From: an uncultured Loktanella sp.
GTDB taxonomy: Bacteria; Pseudomonadota; Alphaproteobacteria; Rhodobacterales; Rhodobacteraceae
Reading direction: 5' to 3'
Length of the DNA: 9,413 nt
NCBI GenBank assembly: GCA_913061335.1
Contig: CAJXTP010000101.1
Span: 1-9,413, forward strand
Shown: piece after piece, positions 6,595 through 9,413 of the stretch
Layout of the letters: the number at the start of each line of letters is the position of its first letter
Position numbering within the stretch: position 1 is the first letter of the stretch
Made by a program: the position numbers and the translations under genes
The notes under the pieces: generated by a model
Database searches by the model: none
Told to the model about the DNA's origin: nothing
What the model saw: only the letters and a program-made list of their open reading frames with translations

Positions 6595-7659
6595 ATGTCT
6601 GATACCACGCCACCCTTTGCCGATATGAATGATCGCTCGCGCGAAGTATTTCGCCGCGTCGTTGAGGGCTATCTTGAAACCGGTGATCCGGTGGGGTCAC
6701 GCACCCTGACCCGCACGCTTTCTGAACAGGTGAGCGCGGCAACAGTGCGCAACGTGATGCAAGACCTCGAACATCTCGGCCTGCTCGACAGCCCGCACAC
6801 AAGCGCGGGGCGTATGCCGACCCAGCTTGGCCTGCGCATGTTCGTCGATGGCATCTTGGAAATGGACGATGTGACAAGCGACGACCGCCGCAAGATCGAA
6901 CAAACCGTGGGCAATACTGACCAAGATGTCGTCGCCCTGCTCGACAATGTTGGCACCGCGCTGTCGTCCATGACCCAAGGCGCGAGCCTCGTTCTAACCC
7001 CAAAACACGAAGCTCCGATCAAGCACATCGATTTTGTGTCCCTGTCGCGTGAACGTGCGTTGGTGGTTCTGGTCTTCGCGGATGGACGGGTCGAGAACCG
7101 CCTGTTCAACCCGCCCCCCGGACAAACGCCGTCATCCATGCGCGAGGCGGCCAATTTCCTGAATGCCATCGCCGAAGGACACACCCTGTCCGATCTTGGC
7201 GCGGTAATTGAACGTGAAATCGGCGCGCGCCGTCAACAGATCGACACGCTCGCCGCTGAACTCGTGCAAAGCGGCTTTGCGACTTGGGAAAACGAAGGGC
7301 AACTCACTGAACGCCTGATCGTGCGCGGTCGCGGAAACTTGCTGTCAGACACCGAATCCGAGGCCGACCTCGAACGCATCCGCACCTTGTTTGACGACCT
7401 TGAACGCAAGCGCGACATCGCCAATTTCCTTGATCTGGCCGAGGGTGGCGACGGTGTTCGCATTTTTATTGGCTCTGAGAACAAATTATTCTCACTTTCG
7501 GGTTCATCTTTGGTCGTTTCCCCTTATATGAACGCCGACCAACAGATTATTGGCGCGGTGGGTGTTATTGGCCCAACGCGTCTGAATTACGGGCGTATTG
7601 TGCCCATCGTGAATTACACCGCACAGCTGGTGGGCAAAATGATTGCCGACCGCTCATAA
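6595..7659 (+). CDS. hrcA: Heat-inducible transcription repressor HrcA
   Basis: HrcA represses chaperone operons, usually groESL, by binding the CIRCE inverted repeat; GroEL helps keep it active, so heat titration relieves repression. The 354-residue product has family length. The N-terminal winged helix-turn-helix is clear at roughly 14-90: RSREVFRRVVEGYLETGDPV, then GSRTL, SAATVRNVMQDLEHLGLL and SPHTSAGRMPTQLG. The rest matches the HrcA dimerisation/GAF-like region in layout, including FIGSENKLF, SLVVSPY and GAVGVIGPTRLNY near the C-terminus. ATG 6595 is preceded only by a short AGG at 6587-6589. grpE follows 12 bp downstream, the common hrcA-grpE pairing. There is no CIRCE upstream, so self-repression through that operator is not supported; the target is expected elsewhere in the genome. 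Confidence 0.96.
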   Translation: MSDTTPPFADMNDRSREVFRRVVEGYLETGDPVGSRTLTRTLSEQVSAATVRNVMQDLEHLGLLDSPHTSAGRMPTQLGLRMFVDGILEMDDVTSDDRRKIEQTVGNTDQDVVALLDNVGTALSSMTQGASLVLTPKHEAPIKHIDFVSLSRERALVVLVFADGRVENRLFNPPPGQTPSSMREAANFLNAIAEGHTLSDLGAVIEREIGARRQQIDTLAAELVQSGFATWENEGQLTERLIVRGRGNLLSDTESEADLERIRTLFDDLERKRDIANFLDLAEGGDGVRIFIGSENKLFSLSGSSLVVSPYMNADQQIIGAVGVIGPTRLNYGRIVPIVNYTAQLVGKMIADRS

Positions 7660-7671
7660 CAGGACCGCACC

Positions 7672-8214
7672 ATGACTGACGACAACGTCGAACCACTAAG
7701 CCTTGATGATCTCGCCGCTGAAGGTGACATGCAGGATGATCTAATCGGTAAGCTCGCCGATGCAGAGGCAGAGCGCGACGATTTCCGTGATCGCTTCATG
7801 CGTGCATTGGCCGACACCGAAAACATGCGCAAGCGCTCGGACCGTGATCGTCGCGAAGGTGAAAACTATGGCGGCTCCAAACTCGCCCGCGATATGCTGC
7901 CTGTCTATGACAACATGCGCCGCGCGTTGTTGTCCGTTGGCGAAACTGAAAAAGAAGGCAACAAAGTCCTTCTTGAAGGTATCGAGCTGACAATGCGCGA
8001 ATTGATCTCGGTCTTTAAAAAGCACGGAATCGACCCGATTGTTCCGGCTGTTGGTGATCGCTTTGATCCCAAGATGCACCAAGCCATGTTCGAAGCCCCT
8101 GTGCCCGGCACGCGCGCTGGTGACATCATCCAAGTCGCCGCCGAAGGTTTCATGATCCACGACCGCCTGCTGCGCGCAGCACAAGTCGGCGTATCATCGT
8201 CACCAGCGTCCTAA
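7672..8214 (+). CDS. grpE: Nucleotide exchange factor GrpE
   Basis: GrpE is the dimeric cytosolic exchange factor that releases ADP from DnaK in the DnaK-DnaJ-GrpE cycle. The 180-residue product has an acidic N-terminus, a long charged coiled-coil helix around 22-66 containing ENMRKRSDRDR (50-60), the DMLPVYDNMRRAL segment (74-86), a second helical stretch with LLEGIELTMRELISVFKKHG (100-119), and the C-terminal beta-wing FDPKMHQAMF (131-140) through GFMIHDRLLRAAQVGVS (159-175). It is somewhat shorter than E. coli GrpE (197), mainly at the variable N-terminus. ATG 7672 has CAGGA at 7660-7664 with 7-base spacing, between hrcA and grpE. dnaK and dnaJ are not in this window. The TPM gene starts one base after its stop. 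Confidence 0.96.
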   Translation: MTDDNVEPLSLDDLAAEGDMQDDLIGKLADAEAERDDFRDRFMRALADTENMRKRSDRDRREGENYGGSKLARDMLPVYDNMRRALLSVGETEKEGNKVLLEGIELTMRELISVFKKHGIDPIVPAVGDRFDPKMHQAMFEAPVPGTRAGDIIQVAAEGFMIHDRLLRAAQVGVSSSPAS

Positions 8215-8215
8215 T

Positions 8216-9286
8216 ATGAAGGGCCGCATTCGTTGGCCCCTCTTTGCATTTGCGCTGTGGCTGGCGTCCATCACGCTCGCCACGGCCCAAACCTACCCGA
8301 TTGACCACGATACTTACGTCAATGATTACGCCGATCTATTAAGCGACGTGCAAGAAACAGCATTGCGCAAAACTCTGATCGACCTGCGTAAAAACCGCGA
8401 CGTAGAAATGACCGTTCTGACGATCGAGCGGCGCAGCGACTATGGTCAAACTGTCTCCAATGAAGCCTTCGCAACCGCCCCGTTCAATCACTGGGGTATC
8501 GGTCACGCAGCGCGCAACGACGGTATTCTTTTCCTCGTTTCCCGTTTTGATCGCGACATGCGGATCGAAGTCGGGAGCAGTTACGGCGCCACCCATGACG
8601 CTGCACTCAAGCAAATCATCGACAGGGTTATCATCCCCAAATTCCGACTTGATACATATGACACCGGAATCCAAATTGGCGTTAATCACGCAATCCGTGA
8701 AATCACGGGTGCTTGGCCAGGTCAGTACGATGCAAATATCGTCACGCGCTGGTGGACCGATCTGAAAATCTGGCTCGGCGCGTTTATTATCGTGCCGTTT
8801 GGCTTGATCGGTGTGGCGGTCTGGCGAACATATGTGGCCGCCCGACGCCGCGCGCCGCGCCGCTGCCCTGTAGATGGCTCATGGATGCCGCGTGTATTAG
8901 ATGAGTTTGAACACAAGCATTTGACCGACGGTCAGCAAAAAGAAGAACAGCTTGCGTCAAAAGAATACGACGTCTGGATTTGCCGAGACTGCGACCACGT
9001 CACGATCAAAGGGTTCCAGAGATGGTTCAGCGGTCAGAAACTTTGTAAAAAATGTAACTACGCCACGCTCGAAAGCACCGGAAGTCAGATAATCTACCAT
9101 CCAACGCCCACCAGCGCGGGCACCAAACGCACAGATTTTCGCTGCAATCACTGCAATGCAGACTACCCCGTTTTCACAATTCTCGCGTCAATGGGGTCAG
9201 GATCCAGTGGTGGATCATCCGGTGGTGGATCTTTCGGCGGCGGTGGTGGTTCCTCAAGCGGTGGCGGCGCATCCGGCAGCTGGTAA
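8216..9286 (+). CDS. TPM-domain membrane protein with cysteine pairs and Gly/Ser tail (YgcG-like)
   Basis: The 356-residue protein has no assured function. It starts with a signal peptide (KGRIR, a hydrophobic core at 8-23, likely cleavage after ATA-24). An extracytoplasmic TPM-type domain spans about 30-165 (YVNDYADLLSD; RNDGILFLVSRFDRDMRIEV). One transmembrane helix lies at about 185-206, followed by a basic stop-transfer cluster (RRRAPRR). The downstream part, predicted cytoplasmic, has cysteine pairs at 256/259, 277/280 and 310/313, consistent with zinc ribbons, plus a lone C217. The end is a glycine/serine tail (about 327-356) finishing GASGSW. The TPM fold is known from photosystem II repair factors and YgcG-type proteins; some plant members have been reported as phosphatases, so quality control of membrane proteins is a guess. 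ATG 8216 is one base after the grpE stop, with no visible Shine-Dalgarno, suggesting coupling. Confidence 0.85.
   Translation: MKGRIRWPLFAFALWLASITLATAQTYPIDHDTYVNDYADLLSDVQETALRKTLIDLRKNRDVEMTVLTIERRSDYGQTVSNEAFATAPFNHWGIGHAARNDGILFLVSRFDRDMRIEVGSSYGATHDAALKQIIDRVIIPKFRLDTYDTGIQIGVNHAIREITGAWPGQYDANIVTRWWTDLKIWLGAFIIVPFGLIGVAVWRTYVAARRRAPRRCPVDGSWMPRVLDEFEHKHLTDGQQKEEQLASKEYDVWICRDCDHVTIKGFQRWFSGQKLCKKCNYATLESTGSQIIYHPTPTSAGTKRTDFRCNHCNADYPVFTILASMGSGSSGGSSGGGSFGGGGGSSSGGGASGSW
9192..9283 (+). repeat. Low-complexity Gly/Ser codon repeat (3' end of TPM gene)
   Basis: The last 30 or so codons of the TPM gene are almost all GGN glycine and serine codons. An exact 10-bp direct repeat, GTGGTGGATC, occurs at 9207-9216 and 9222-9231, 15 bp apart and therefore in frame. 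The tract encodes a flexible tail common to this protein class. Such DNA can slip in replication or assembly, so tail length may vary between strains. Confidence 0.7.
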
Positions 9287-9287
9287 C

Positions 9288-9413
9288 CTAGTCACCCAAC
9301 AAGTCACGCAACCTATAAACCAATGCCAGCGCCTCCTTGGGGGTAAGCTCATCAGGCATAACACTACGTAGCGTGTCTTCTACCTTTGAAGGCGCGGCAG
9401 GTTTTATGATTGG
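9288..9413 (-). CDS. mutS: DNA mismatch repair protein MutS, C-terminal fragment
   Basis: The reverse strand reads open from the window edge to TAG at 9290-9288 and encodes 41 residues: PIIKPAAPSKVEDTLRSVMP then DELTPKEALALVYRLRDLLGD. This matches the end of MutS, where a variable proline/alanine-rich linker leads into the short C-terminal helical segment with the conserved pattern D-x-L-(S/T)-P-x-x-A-L-x-x-(I/L)-Y-x-L-(K/R)-x-L. MutS recognises base mismatches and small loops and starts repair with MutL. Only the tail is here, so the mismatch-binding and ATPase domains cannot be examined. It converges on the TPM gene with one base between the stop codons. The identification rests on a short match plus a gene order I recall from Roseobacter-group genomes. 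Confidence 0.82.
   Translation of the reverse strand, partial: PIIKPAAPSKVEDTLRSVMPDELTPKEALALVYRLRDLLGD

Noticed and set aside
22..9413. Mobile element, defence island, toxin-antitoxin pair, CRISPR array or other new system
   Set aside because: Every stretch is accounted for by conserved housekeeping genes with intact frames; no terminal inverted repeats, transposase, integrase, spaced repeats, tRNA genes or foreign-looking cargo were found. The TPM protein is the only gene of unknown role.

Overview
The window looks like an ordinary, tightly packed stretch of core chromosome from an alphaproteobacterium, most likely a Rhodobacterales (Roseobacter-like) species. The basis is protein motifs read by eye and the gene order mnmG-rsmG-parA-parB / hemW-rdgB-rph / hrcA-grpE-TPM protein / mutS, which I recall from Roseobacter-group genomes close to the chromosome origin. 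No genus can be named. GC looks moderate, roughly 50-55% by eye. The first 20 bases are not genomic: they match a Nextera transposase adapter, so this is the end of an assembled contig, probably from an isolate or metagenome shotgun library.

Layout. Bases 1-20 are adapter. Bases 22-4021 hold a forward block: 5'-truncated mnmG, rsmG, parA and parB, with gaps of 3 bp or less, or overlaps. A perfect 16-bp parS palindrome lies inside the first codons of rsmG. Bases 4018-6487 hold a reverse block transcribed as rph, then rdgB, then hemW. Its last gene converges on parB so tightly that both stop codons share the four bases CTAG. Bases 6488-6594 are the only real intergenic region and must carry divergent promoters. 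Bases 6595-9286 hold hrcA, grpE and a TPM-domain membrane protein, all forward. The last 126 bases are the C-terminal end of mutS on the reverse strand, one base beyond the TPM gene.

How the genes work together. MnmG and RsmG modify the decoding machinery (tRNA U34 and 16S rRNA G527). ParA, ParB and the embedded parS form a complete chromosome-segregation module. RNase PH trims tRNA 3' ends, RdgB cleans the nucleotide pool of deaminated purines, and HemW is a heme-binding radical-SAM protein. HrcA and GrpE pair heat-shock repression with the DnaK nucleotide-exchange factor. MutS begins mismatch repair.

I see no mobile element, CRISPR array, phage, toxin-antitoxin or defence gene, no RNA gene and no frameshift. 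I did not find a previously undescribed system. The points worth a second look are the adapter artefact that creates a false protein start, the parS site written into rsmG codons, the overlapping convergent stops, a possible heat-shock promoter without a CIRCE operator, and the TPM protein with cysteine pairs and an apparently degraded first zinc knuckle.
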